From assembly GCF_014196055.1 (NCBI RefSeq), contig NZ_JACICY010000004.1, positions 280,512 through 344,511 on the forward strand: DNA of 64,000 nt, read 5' to 3'. Each line of letters opens with the position of its first letter. Within the stretch, counting starts at the first letter, position 1. Of this stretch, positions 53,039-61,619 are shown piece by piece. The stretch comes from Novosphingobium hassiacum (GTDB lineage Bacteria > Pseudomonadota > Alphaproteobacteria > Sphingomonadales > Sphingomonadaceae). Position numbers and translations under genes: made by a program. The notes beneath the pieces were generated by a model. The model saw only the letters and a list, made by a program, of their open reading frames with translations, searched no databases and had not been told where the DNA came from.

Positions 53039-54226
53039 TCACCCTTGTGTCAGTAAAATCGCCCCCCCAGGCGCGCCGCCCCCGGTTGTGACGACTGAAA
53101 CCTGGGGATCGCCGGGCACCTGTCGATCACCTGCTTCGCCCCAAAGCTGGACGCATGCTTCGTGCAGAAAACCATAGCCCTGCAACCGTCCTGCAGAAAG
53201 CTGTCCGCCGTGGGTGTTGATGGGCAACTCCCCATCTAACGCGATCCGTGTTCCCCCTTCAACAAACCGCCCGCCCTCACCTGTCGGACAGAACCCCAAT
53301 GTTTCAATCCAGCTGAGACAGTTGAAGGTGAAGCCATCGTAGATTTGCGCCATTGCGACGTCGGCCGGCTTCAGATCGGTACGCGCCCACATCGAACTGG
53401 CAGCACCTTTCATCAAAGGCTCATGATCAATGGTATCCTGGTCCCAGCTCCAGCGTTCGGTCGTCTGACCTCCCATCGCTTCAATCCGTATCGGATTTGG
53501 ACGGCGCGTATCCCTGGCGGCGTCGGCGGCGGAAAGCACCATGGCAACTGCGCCATCGCAAGGCACGTCGCAATCATAGAGCCCGAGCGGCGTCGAGATC
53601 ATTCGCGCCGACAGATAATCGTCCATCGTCAGCGGATCCTTGTAGACCGCATACGCGTTGAGCGCCGCATTGGCTCTGGCATTCAGCGCAATTGCACCCA
53701 GCTGTTCGCGCGTTGTTCCGTACTTGTTGAAATGTCGGTCAGCGTAAAGCGCGATCCAGTTTGCTGGCGAAAAGGCGCCAAAAGGCAGGCGCCATTGATG
53801 ATCTCCTTCCACCCATGGGGCTTGCGGTGCCGGATCACGATCCGAGCGTGCCCGCGCCAGCGCCGTGGTCTCCCATGTGCAGCGGAAGATAAGGACATGG
53901 CGGCACAGACCGGCCGCAATCGCCAGCGCTGCCTGCAAAAGTGGACCGCTGTGCCCCGCCATCTCGTGGCCAGACACGAACCATCGAGGGTGTATTCGCA
54001 GTACCTCCTCGACATCGATGATCCCTGCCCCGCTGTATCCGTCCGACGATACGGGGCCCATGTGACAGGCAAGGCCGTCTATATCCCGACGCGTAAGCCC
54101 TGCGTCGGCAAGGGCCGCAATGCAGGCATCAATCGCAAGGCCGACCGGGTCGACTCCGAGGCGCCGCCCGACTTGGGACATCCCTATACCCGTGATGCGG
54201 CTCCTGCTTTCGAACTTGTCCATCAC
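53039..54226 (-). CDS. Lipid-transfer-protein/thiolase-like protein, Ltp2-type aldolase candidate
   Basis: A 395-residue thiolase-fold protein of the SCP-x/lipid-transfer group. The site of the thiolase nucleophile reads A-G-H-S-G near residue 92, without Cys, so it is not a normal thiolase. The segments Q-I-Y-D-G-F-T-F near 292, G-F-C-P-T-G-E-G-G near 308 and N-T-H-G-G-Q-L-S near 337 are the hallmarks of the Ltp2 branch, whose members perform retro-aldol cleavage of a beta-hydroxyacyl-CoA with a DUF35 partner. That partner is encoded just upstream with a four-base GTGA overlap. It may remove a short side chain from a steroid- or terpenoid-type CoA ester. Confidence 0.9.
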   Translation of the reverse strand: MMDKFESRSRITGIGMSQVGRRLGVDPVGLAIDACIAALADAGLTRRDIDGLACHMGPVSSDGYSGAGIIDVEEVLRIHPRWFVSGHEMAGHSGPLLQAALAIAAGLCRHVLIFRCTWETTALARARSDRDPAPQAPWVEGDHQWRLPFGAFSPANWIALYADRHFNKYGTTREQLGAIALNARANAALNAYAVYKDPLTMDDYLSARMISTPLGLYDCDVPCDGAVAMVLSAADAARDTRRPNPIRIEAMGGQTTERWSWDQDTIDHEPLMKGAASSMWARTDLKPADVAMAQIYDGFTFNCLSWIETLGFCPTGEGGRFVEGGTRIALDGELPINTHGGQLSAGRLQGYGFLHEACVQLWGEAGDRQVPGDPQVSVVTTGGGAPGGAILLTQG

Positions 54227-54624
54227 TTCGGCTCCAACTCGAACAGAGGCAACCAGGCTGGCCCTTGTCGTTCAAACACGACCCGCACGGGTGCGCCAAT
54301 CTCGACCTCATCGGGCTCGCAATTGATGATACGGGTGGTCAGCCGCACGTAAGGCGCTTCGGCGATTTCAACCAAGGCGATCAGGTAGGGTGGCGGAAAC
54401 GCGGCGTGCCAAGCGTGATGGTTGATCGTGCGGGCCACGACTTTTGCGCGTCCGGATACCGCAACACTCGCAATCTTGCTGCCAAGGCAAATCGGGCAGC
54501 GTGGCAACGGCGGGTGCAGAAAATGCCCGCACGAAGCGCAGCGCAGGAAGCGCAAGGTGCCGTCGCTCCCCGAAGTCCAAAAGAAGGCGTTCTCTGGCGT
54601 CAGCCTTGGATACGGTCGTTCCAT
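54223..54624 (-). CDS. DUF35 (Zn-ribbon/OB-fold) protein, partner of the Ltp-like aldolase
   Basis: A 133-residue DUF35 protein: Zn ribbon C-A-S-C-G-H ... C-P-I-C near residues 29-46, then an OB fold. Its paralog at 17490 has the same length and layout (x-P-E-N-A-x-F-W-T near residue 9). The gene overlaps the aldolase-like gene by four bases, matching the Ltp2-DUF35 complexes of the actinobacterial steroid pathway, where the DUF35 part is needed for activity. Palindrome I lies 70 bases upstream, shared with the divergent unknown gene. Confidence 0.9.
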   Translation of the reverse strand: MERPYPRLTPENAFFWTSGSDGTLRFLRCASCGHFLHPPLPRCPICLGSKIASVAVSGRAKVVARTINHHAWHAAFPPPYLIALVEIAEAPYVRLTTRIINCEPDEVEIGAPVRVVFERQGPAWLPLFELEPK

Positions 54625-54694
54625 CGAAGTCCTTTCTCCATGCCGAGGCCCTTACAGGCAGCATGAGCAAAACGCATTGGGGGCTTGGCATTAT

Positions 54695-54710
54695 TTGACC
54701 GATAGGTCTA
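54695..54710. promoter_or_regulatory. Recurring palindrome I, one mismatch
   Basis: TTGACCGATAGGTCTA matches except for one base in the right arm. It lies between the divergent DUF35/aldolase unit (70 bases) and the unknown gene at 54748 (37 bases). Confidence 0.55.
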
Positions 54711-54747
54711 GAATGACTTTATTGCGAAAGTACGCGGGGAGTGAAGC

Positions 54748-55803
54748 ATGGGTAATATCGATTTGACTGGAGGCTTGGACGCCTCGCTCGACTACCCGCT
54801 GGCCCGAAGGCCGGAGAATCCGCAGATGCGTGACAGCGTGTCGATGTGGATTTCGGACGATCAGGGGCGCTTCGGCTTGCCCCGGGTATGCATCGAGGCG
54901 GTTGCCGAAATATGGGAAAACCGCGGCATTCAAGCCAACATTGGCTTTCCGGATGGGCGCATTCTCAACGGCGCTGGGGGATACGCCCCAACTCACCCTG
55001 CCGCCGACCAGCCTCGTCATGAGATAATCGATGCCGGCCCTCTGGCGTTCCGGGTGATCGAACCACTGCGGCGCTGGACCATGCGCTTCGACGGCAAGGC
55101 GACCGACACGACGGTGCAGCGCCAGATCGGCAACGATCCGGGTGGGCCGGAGAAACGCGTTCGGGTGGAGATCGAAGCGGTAATGGCTGTCCCGCCGTGG
55201 ATTGCTGGCGAGCAGGCTGTCGCGGCGGGCGACACGTCTACCGCCAGCGCTATCGGCGCGATCGGCGGCCACCGTCACGAACAGTTGTTTCGCTGCAGCG
55301 GCTTTCTTGAAATCGAGGGCGAAGACCGCATGCCGTTCACCGGCCCAGGGTTGCGCATCCGGCGTACTGGCGTGCGCAACGTCGGCGACTTCCCCGGGCA
55401 TTGCTGGCAATCTGCCCTGTTCCCGAGCGGCAAGGCCTTCGGGCTGACCGCCTTTCCGCCCCGCAGCGATGGCACCTCGGCCTATAACGAAGCCTTCGTG
55501 TGGGACGGCGCACGCAAACGCTACGCGAAAGTCATCGAAGCGCCGTGGCTCAACCGTCTGCATCTGAACGGAGCAAACGCGGATGTGGTGCTCGAAACCA
55601 GCGATGGCGAGCGCATCCGGATTTCGGGTACGGTCAGGGAATCAGCCTTTTTCGATCAGGGGACACCGTTGTTTGGGGATTGGTCCTACGATGGCGGTGT
55701 GGGCTTGCCGTTCCATCAGGGCGGCGTGCTTTACGAGTGGGATGGCGAGACTACTTATGGCATGATCGAGCGGTCGCTGCCCAAGCACCGGATTCAACCT
55801 TGA
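54748..55803 (+). CDS. Unassigned protein, possible lipocalin-like (CrtC/AttH-like) fold
   Basis: A 351-residue protein I cannot place with certainty. It has no signal peptide or membrane segment, is rich in Trp, Gly and Asp, and has alternating strand-like segments (R-W-T-M-R-F-D-G-K near residue 109, W-D-G-E-T-T-Y-G-M-I-E-R near 332). This recalls the two-barrel lipocalin-like CrtC/AttH group once named hydroxyneurosporene synthase-like. Such proteins in sphingomonads often lie beside steroid or terpenoid genes. GGGGAG precedes the ATG. It overlaps the next SDR by four bases if that gene uses its TTG. Confidence 0.75.
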   Translation: MGNIDLTGGLDASLDYPLARRPENPQMRDSVSMWISDDQGRFGLPRVCIEAVAEIWENRGIQANIGFPDGRILNGAGGYAPTHPAADQPRHEIIDAGPLAFRVIEPLRRWTMRFDGKATDTTVQRQIGNDPGGPEKRVRVEIEAVMAVPPWIAGEQAVAAGDTSTASAIGAIGGHRHEQLFRCSGFLEIEGEDRMPFTGPGLRIRRTGVRNVGDFPGHCWQSALFPSGKAFGLTAFPPRSDGTSAYNEAFVWDGARKRYAKVIEAPWLNRLHLNGANADVVLETSDGERIRISGTVRESAFFDQGTPLFGDWSYDGGVGLPFHQGGVLYEWDGETTYGMIERSLPKHRIQP

Positions 55804-56783
55804 GCAGACCTGCGGCACGCTTCGATCGTTCGAGCACAGCAATGGCGGTTGCAGCTTCCGCGAACCTTTCCGGAAAGCTGGCGCTGGTCACCGGGGCGAC
55901 GTCGGGACTGGGCGTCGAGATAGCGGCAGCACTTGCCGCAGCCGGCGCCAACCTCGTTCTGGGCGTACGAAACAGGATAGAGGGGAACGCCGTAGCCGAA
56001 TCGTTGCGGCGTCAGAGCGGCCGCCACGTTGAAGTCGAAACGGTCGATCTGTGTGACTTCGCTTCAGTTGCAAGAGCGGCCGACTCCATCTGCGCACGTC
56101 ACGATGCGCTCGACCTGCTCATTGCAAATGCGGGCGCATCGAAAACCCCCGAAAGTCATCAGGGCAATGGCATCGACGTGCGGTTTGCCGGCAACCACCT
56201 GGGACACTTCCTGTTGGCAAACCTGCTCCACCCGCTTCTCCGCCAACGAGGCGCGCGTATCGTCATGCTCACTTCGGCTGCACACCGCGGGCGCCCGGTG
56301 CGATTCGACGATCTCGCATGGATCGAGCGGCCGATGGACGAATTCGCGGCGTACGGAGAATCAAAAACCGCAAACATACTGTTTGCAATGGAAGCGAGCC
56401 GCCGCTGGGAGAGAGACCGGATCGCAGCCAGTGCAGTACTACCAGGTACGATCCTTACCGGGTTGCAGCGCTATCACGGTGCCGATCTGAAGCAGGCCAT
56501 GGGCTTCATTGGTACCGACGGCAAACCCGATCCGCTGGTAAAAACCGTGGCCCAAGGTGCAGCAACTGCCGTCTGGGCCGCGACCGCACCTGAACTCGCC
56601 GGCAAGGGCGGCGTCATACTGGAAGACTGCGCCCTATCCCGCCCACATAGCGCTTCGTGCCATCCGTGGACCGGCCACGATCCTGCCATTCTGAGCTACG
56701 GATCTGCGCATCGGCTTTGGATCGAGTCGGTTGCCATGCTACGCGCATGCGAAGCTCCAATCCCACTATGGTGCGAGAACTGA
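55800..56783 (+). CDS. Retinol-dehydrogenase-type SDR
   Basis: A 327-residue SDR, longer than the classical members, of the retinol dehydrogenase/WWOX-like type: T-G-A-T-S-G-L-G near residue 32, N-x-L-G-H-F-L-L-A-N near 130, T-S-A-A-H and Y-G-E-S-K-T-A-N near 195. The N-terminal segment R-F-D-R-S-S-T-A before the Rossmann strand is typical of this type and supports the TTG start at 55800 (overlap TTGA with the previous stop), though ATG 55842 is possible. The C-terminal R-P-H-S-A-S-C-H-P-W tail is also common in this subgroup. Confidence 0.88.
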   Translation: MSRPAARFDRSSTAMAVAASANLSGKLALVTGATSGLGVEIAAALAAAGANLVLGVRNRIEGNAVAESLRRQSGRHVEVETVDLCDFASVARAADSICARHDALDLLIANAGASKTPESHQGNGIDVRFAGNHLGHFLLANLLHPLLRQRGARIVMLTSAAHRGRPVRFDDLAWIERPMDEFAAYGESKTANILFAMEASRRWERDRIAASAVLPGTILTGLQRYHGADLKQAMGFIGTDGKPDPLVKTVAQGAATAVWAATAPELAGKGGVILEDCALSRPHSASCHPWTGHDPAILSYGSAHRLWIESVAMLRACEAPIPLWCEN

Positions 56784-57351
56784 TCTCTAAACAAGTCATA
56801 ATCCGAGATCGTCGAATGCTGCAGCGGCAGGAAGCACTTCAATGGCGCAGCATTTGGGATGACGGGAAGATTCCAGTGTAATGCTAGCTTCGCGCAGACG
56901 CCGAATAACGGAGCGCTGCATGCAAGGGACTGCCGCACGAGGAAAACCTTTGATATGTTTGTTTTTTAAGTGCTTTACCTCGTTTCCGACAAGCCCGACG
57001 CTGCGCTTGCGTGCCTCAGGCGGCCGTCCCCGAACAATTGGACGCCAAGGCAATTTCAGCTTCCACACCGCCGCCCTACATTTGGGCCTTGTTTGACTCA
57101 TTGCACCTCGTTATACATGTCAACATGCAGCGGCGAACCTGTCGGGACGAACAAAGGCGGGCGGCAGACGATTGAGATCAGTTGATGCGCTACCAGCCTC
57201 CATCTGCTCGCGCTGAAGGGGTTTGGAAACGACCAGCCTGCAAGCGACTGCGGATAACCGTCAACGAGCGTTGCAGCGAGGGCGGACACATTTTTTGGTT
57301 ACAATGCGACGCAGGTCGCAATTCCGGAATTTCGGAAGGGGAGGAAAAATA
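56784..57351. other. Intergenic region, 568 bases
   Basis: The longest gene-free stretch. All reading frames here lack protein-like features. I see no palindrome I or II, only a TTGAC at 57093 and GTCAA at 57119 too far apart to form one. It presumably holds the promoter of the TonB receptor and perhaps a degraded remnant; I can support nothing more definite. Confidence 0.5.
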
Positions 57352-59757
57352 ATGCGTACTTTTCTGCTTGCCACTTGTGCGATCGGCGTCGCCACGTGTC
57401 CGGGCTTGGCATTTGCTCAGAGCACGGCGAGATCCACCGCAGCACAGGCGTCGGCTAGCGCCGATGAACCGCAGGAAGGCGTGGCGGATATCGTCGTTAC
57501 GGCGCAGCGTCGGGCTGAAAACCTGCAGCGCGTGCCGATCGCGGTGACCGCGATCAACGCCGCACGTCTCGAAACGCTCGGCGTTCGCAGCGTTGCGGAC
57601 ATTGCCAAGTTCACGCCAAGCCTCAGCTTGGACCCATCGCCAAGTTCGCCTGCCTTCGGCAGCATTCTGAACCTGCGCGGGCAGGCCACAACAGGCGGAA
57701 TTCTGCAGCTCGAGCCCACCGTGGGCGTATACCTCGACGGCGTGTATATGCCGGGTCAAGGCGGCTTCTCGGCTGGAAACGTTCTGGATGTTGCCCAGAT
57801 CGAAGTGTTGAAGGGGCCGCAGGGAACGCTTTACGGCCGCAATACCACTGGCGGCGCGATCAGCATCACCACGGCGCAGCCTACTGACGAATTCGAAGGT
57901 CGCGTTAACGCCGGCATCGGCAATTTCGGGCGCCGGGAACTCAACGGGGTTATCAATATCCCCTTGGCCGAAGGACTTTCGACCAGGTTCGTCGCCGGTT
58001 ACACCAATGATGATGGGTTTGTTCGGGATCTCCGGTCGGGCCAGCGGCTCGGCAATGCCGAAAGCTTCGTTGCGCGCGGCACGTTGAAGGCGGAAATGGG
58101 CGCCGTCACCGCAGTTGTCCGCGGGGACTACACCCACGCCAAGGGCAATGGCGCACCGTGGCAGCCGGTGGGGATTCTTCCCAACAGTCCTGCTGCAACC
58201 GAGTACGCCGCGCAAAAGAACGGCGCCGCCTTCACGACGCCATTCTTTTTGTTCAACACGCCGGTGGCATCTGGCGGGTGCGGTCGCCTGACCTCTACTT
58301 CGCCTGCATGTCTTACCGCTGCGCAGACGTTTGGCGCCTTGCTGGCCGCCGCGCCTGGGCAGGCGGCATCCGAACAAGGCGCCGGCAAGGCCCCCAACGT
58401 CCTTGACCGCGCTTTCAGTTCGCCCGGCAAGAGCGACGTGCAGTTCGGTGGTGTTTCGCTCGATCTGTCGACCGATGTCGGCGCGGTGACGCTGCGTTCG
58501 ATCACGGGTCTGCGCTGGTTGGACAACATCGTCGAAAGCGATCTTGATGGCTTGCCGCAGAATATTCTGTTCAGCCCCAACCATCAGTACGCCCGTACCT
58601 TCTCGCAAGAATTGCAAGCATTCGGCAAGGCGATAGATAACCGGCTGGATTACATCCTCGGCGCCTACTACTATCGCATGACTGGCTATGAATACAACTT
58701 CGCCCGGGCTCTGCCGACGATCAACCCTAACAATCCCAACACGCTTCTCAACGATCTCGGGACGAAAAGTTGGTCAGTATTCGGCCAGACGACATTTTCC
58801 CTGACCGATAAGTTGGACGTAACTGGCGGGCTTCGTTACACCGATGACCGAAAAACGGAAGTATCGCGGAGCTTCAACCCCGGTGGATGCCAAGTTCCCG
58901 TTGCAGACCGGATTAACGGTGCTTGCCTCGGCCGATTCCGTGCAGAAGCAGATAACTTTTCCTATCTCGTCCGTGTGACATACAAACCCAGCGATGACCT
59001 TCTTTTCTACGCGGTCCATTCCACTGGCTTCAAGGGCGGCGGCATCTCTGCAGGTTCAGCTGCACCGGGTTCGTATGATCCGTTTCTCCCCGAGAAAGCG
59101 AAGAATTACGAAGTCGGTTTCAAGGCTGACCTGCTTGACCGCAAGCTGCGCGTCAACGGTGCAGGCTTCTATGTGGATTACAGCGATCTGCAGCGCAGCG
59201 TTGTAACCGTGAATGCAAGCGGTGCACCGGTTACTCGCGTAACGAATGCCGCCAACGCGCGCATCCAAGGCCTTGAGGCGGAAGTCACCGTTCAGCCGAT
59301 CAGCCATTTCACCATCGTGATGACTGGCAGCTACACGGACGCGAAGTACAAGAAGTATATAACGGGCGTTGGAGCGACTGCGCGCGACCTGTCGGATAGA
59401 AAGTTCCAGGGCGTGTCCAAGTGGCGCGGCAGCATCTCCGGCAACTTTCGCGTGCTTGATGGACCGACCGAGGTCGATCTTTCAGGCAACTATTCCTATC
59501 GCAGTCGGTTTAACGTGTACGAGGACGCGAGCCGCAACGATCCGGCTGATCACTTCCAAGACGGCTTTGGTCTTGCTGGTGCGCGCTTGACCGCAAATCA
59601 CGCCGCCACGCGCACGCAGGTTGCCCTGTGGGCACAGAACATCTTTGACAAGCGCTATCGTGCGGCCAGTTCGGACCTTTCGGACACCTTGGGCGTCAAC
59701 GTTTCGATTACGGGCACACCTCGGACTTACGGTTTGAGCGTCACCCAGCAGTTCTGA
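57352..59757 (+). CDS. TonB-dependent outer membrane receptor
   Basis: An 801-residue outer membrane receptor. A signal peptide (M-R-T-F-L-L, cleavage near A-F-A in residues 20-22) is followed by the TonB-box-like D-I-V-V-T-A-Q-R-R near residue 46. The plug domain has G-V-Y-L-D-G-V-Y near 125 and G-P-Q-G-T-L-Y-G-R-N-T-T-G-G near 155. A long beta barrel ends in Q-Q-F with the terminal Phe needed for assembly. Of the FyuA/iron-complex-like type that is expanded in sphingomonads and often carries hydrophobic organic substrates. A strong GGGGAGGA precedes ATG 57352. Likely the uptake step of this region. Confidence 0.95.
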   Translation: MRTFLLATCAIGVATCPGLAFAQSTARSTAAQASASADEPQEGVADIVVTAQRRAENLQRVPIAVTAINAARLETLGVRSVADIAKFTPSLSLDPSPSSPAFGSILNLRGQATTGGILQLEPTVGVYLDGVYMPGQGGFSAGNVLDVAQIEVLKGPQGTLYGRNTTGGAISITTAQPTDEFEGRVNAGIGNFGRRELNGVINIPLAEGLSTRFVAGYTNDDGFVRDLRSGQRLGNAESFVARGTLKAEMGAVTAVVRGDYTHAKGNGAPWQPVGILPNSPAATEYAAQKNGAAFTTPFFLFNTPVASGGCGRLTSTSPACLTAAQTFGALLAAAPGQAASEQGAGKAPNVLDRAFSSPGKSDVQFGGVSLDLSTDVGAVTLRSITGLRWLDNIVESDLDGLPQNILFSPNHQYARTFSQELQAFGKAIDNRLDYILGAYYYRMTGYEYNFARALPTINPNNPNTLLNDLGTKSWSVFGQTTFSLTDKLDVTGGLRYTDDRKTEVSRSFNPGGCQVPVADRINGACLGRFRAEADNFSYLVRVTYKPSDDLLFYAVHSTGFKGGGISAGSAAPGSYDPFLPEKAKNYEVGFKADLLDRKLRVNGAGFYVDYSDLQRSVVTVNASGAPVTRVTNAANARIQGLEAEVTVQPISHFTIVMTGSYTDAKYKKYITGVGATARDLSDRKFQGVSKWRGSISGNFRVLDGPTEVDLSGNYSYRSRFNVYEDASRNDPADHFQDGFGLAGARLTANHAATRTQVALWAQNIFDKRYRAASSDLSDTLGVNVSITGTPRTYGLSVTQQF

Positions 59758-59793
59758 CGCACTGCCTTACGATCGAGGCGCTTTGCCTTTCTG

Positions 59794-59823
59794 CCGCCGC
59801 CGACCAACAGTCGGCGGCGGTTT
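59794..59823 (+). terminator. Terminator after TonB receptor
   Basis: CCGCCGCCGAC (59794-59804) and GTCGGCGGCGG (59810-59820) are a perfect 11-base pair around CAACA, followed by TTT. It is 37 bases after the stop. Confidence 0.75.
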
Positions 59824-59890
59824 CGTATCCGCCCCGGCCTTTCAGCGCGAGCGCCAGCCCTGAACGCCAGATTGATGAGGATTTTGAAAG

Positions 59891-61393
59891 ATGACGGACG
59901 TTTCATCGCGAATTCCAGTGATTGTGGGGGTAGGCCAGATCAATGACCGCCCAGCCAATCCGATCGAAGGACTTGATTCTGCCCAGCTCATGGCAGCCGC
60001 CTTGCTGCTCGCGGATCAGGACGCCGGAGGCGGCTGGTTGGCAGATGCTGACATGCTGGCAATAGTGGACCAGATGTCATTCCGGGAGCTCAACCCAGTC
60101 GGTGCGCTCGTCGCAGATGCGGTCGGCGCAACGCCGCGCATCATCGAGCAGACCGAAATTCCCAGCGGTGACAGTCCCACCATTCTGCTCAACGAAGCCG
60201 CAAACCGGATCGCTTCGGGCGAAGTGTCGGTCGCGGCCATTGTCGGTGGCGAAGCCTTGCGCACCGCTGCAGCCCGAGCAGCCGCAGCCTCGGGCGGTGA
60301 GCGCCAGAACATCGTCCGAGCCGGAGCAAGCAAAAGAACAGGCTACCGCTTCGACTATGGCTTGGCCACGCCCACCGATGTCTATCCCTTGTACGAGAAT
60401 GGCTGTCGCGCTGCCTGGGGCCAAAGCCTGGACGAAGCCCAGCGGGAAAGTGGCACGATATGGTCGCGCTTTGCCGAAGCTGCCCAAGAAAATCCGGGCG
60501 CCTGGATCCGCAAGCCGGTCAGCGCCGAGGAAATCATCGAACCCAACGCCGGTAATCGGCGGATCGCGTTTCCTTACAACAAGCTCATGGTCGCCAACAG
60601 TTCGGTCAACCAAGGCGCGGGCTTCATCGTGACGAGCCTGGCCGAAGCCCGCAGGCGCGGCGTGCCAGAAGAACGGATCGTATTTGTCGGCCTTGGTGCT
60701 GCTGCCCACGAGCCCGAAGACCCGCTAGCACGTGATGGCTATGCCAGTACACCGGCCATGGCGGTTTCGCTGAACAAGGCGCTGGAGCTGAACCAGTTCA
60801 AAGCGGCCGAACTCGATTTCGTCGAACTCTACAGCTGTTTTCCATGCGTTCCGAAGATGGCGCGTCGGGTGCTCGACTGGCCAATCGACAAGCCAGCAAC
60901 GGTCTTCGGCGGGCTGACTTTCGGCGGAGGCCCGATCGGCAATTACATGAGCCATGCCGTCGTCGGCATGGTTCAGAAACTGCGCAGCGAGGGCGGCAAA
61001 GGCCTCCTCTTTGCGAACGGCGGATACGCGACGCACAATCATTCCATCGTTCTGAGCAGCACGCCTATCGCTGCAGCGGCTTTCCCCCAGGACTACCACT
61101 TCCAAGCCGAGGCCGATGCTGCGCGCGGGCCAGTTCCGCCTCTTGTGCCCGGCTATTGTGGGCCGGGGACCATAGAGACCTACACCGTCATTTATGATCG
61201 CGTTGGCGAACCCAGCTTCGGCGTGGTTGTGGGACGTTCACCGGCTGGCGAACGCTTCCTTGCCCAAGTGCCTGCAAGTGATGAGAAGACAATCGCCTTT
61301 CTGACCAATGGCCAGAACGAACCGGTGGGCACCGCCGGGGAGGCGATAGCCGGTGATGGTGGTCTAGTGCTCTGGACGAGCACCGGTTGCTAG
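59891..61393 (+). CDS. TLP1-type thiolase-like protein
   Basis: A 500-residue thiolase-fold protein with an extra C-terminal domain of about 100 residues (from about 395), matching the thiolase-like protein type 1 layout. The normal nucleophile position reads S-G-D-S-P-T near residue 97 and lacks Cys. Y-S-C-F-P near 315, G-G-G-P-I-G-N-Y near 342 and the active-site N-G-G-Y-A-T-H-N-H near 378 are kept. It may be an aldolase-like or thiolase enzyme acting on bulky acyl-CoA. GAGGA precedes the ATG. It could pair with the orphan DUF35 at 17490 (inference). Confidence 0.9.
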   Translation: MTDVSSRIPVIVGVGQINDRPANPIEGLDSAQLMAAALLLADQDAGGGWLADADMLAIVDQMSFRELNPVGALVADAVGATPRIIEQTEIPSGDSPTILLNEAANRIASGEVSVAAIVGGEALRTAAARAAAASGGERQNIVRAGASKRTGYRFDYGLATPTDVYPLYENGCRAAWGQSLDEAQRESGTIWSRFAEAAQENPGAWIRKPVSAEEIIEPNAGNRRIAFPYNKLMVANSSVNQGAGFIVTSLAEARRRGVPEERIVFVGLGAAAHEPEDPLARDGYASTPAMAVSLNKALELNQFKAAELDFVELYSCFPCVPKMARRVLDWPIDKPATVFGGLTFGGGPIGNYMSHAVVGMVQKLRSEGGKGLLFANGGYATHNHSIVLSSTPIAAAAFPQDYHFQAEADAARGPVPPLVPGYCGPGTIETYTVIYDRVGEPSFGVVVGRSPAGERFLAQVPASDEKTIAFLTNGQNEPVGTAGEAIAGDGGLVLWTSTGC

Positions 61394-61589
61394 AGCATCG
61401 TCGGGTTTATCTGATCCATCGTTGTTACCGCATGAAGCTTCCCGGCACGGCGCGCGCCGCTGTCCGGGTGGCTTCCTGACGCACCTGCAACACGGCGGGC
61501 CGATGTGGCCATTACAGCGGTGCAATCTAACGTCTTTTGCCCCTTGGCCTCAATCATTTCATGCTTGACCGTCCCACCTCGGCTATTTA

Positions 61590-61605
61590 CGGACGATATA
61601 GTCCG
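61590..61605. promoter_or_regulatory. Palindrome just upstream of the tandem acyl-CoA dehydrogenases
   Basis: CGGACGATATAGTCCG has perfect five-base arms with the same 5-6-5 layout as palindrome I but a different arm sequence. It ends 14 bases before ATG 61620, next to AGGAGGTG (61609-61617), so a bound repressor could block both transcription and the ribosome site. Confidence 0.5.
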
Positions 61606-61619
61606 AAATAGGAGGTGTA

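Noticed and set aside
53039..54226. Ordinary acetyl-CoA acetyltransferase
   Set aside because: The nucleophile position reads A-G-H-S-G without Cys, and the C-terminal blocks fit the lipid-transfer/Ltp2 branch.
56784..57351. Small genes in the 568-base gap, for example frames at 56881-57096
   Set aside because: No ribosome site, no family features and composition like random high-GC translation.
57190..58617. A 475-codon minus-strand frame opposite the TonB receptor
   Set aside because: High-GC shadow frame; the plus strand shows a full receptor with signal peptide, plug and barrel motifs.
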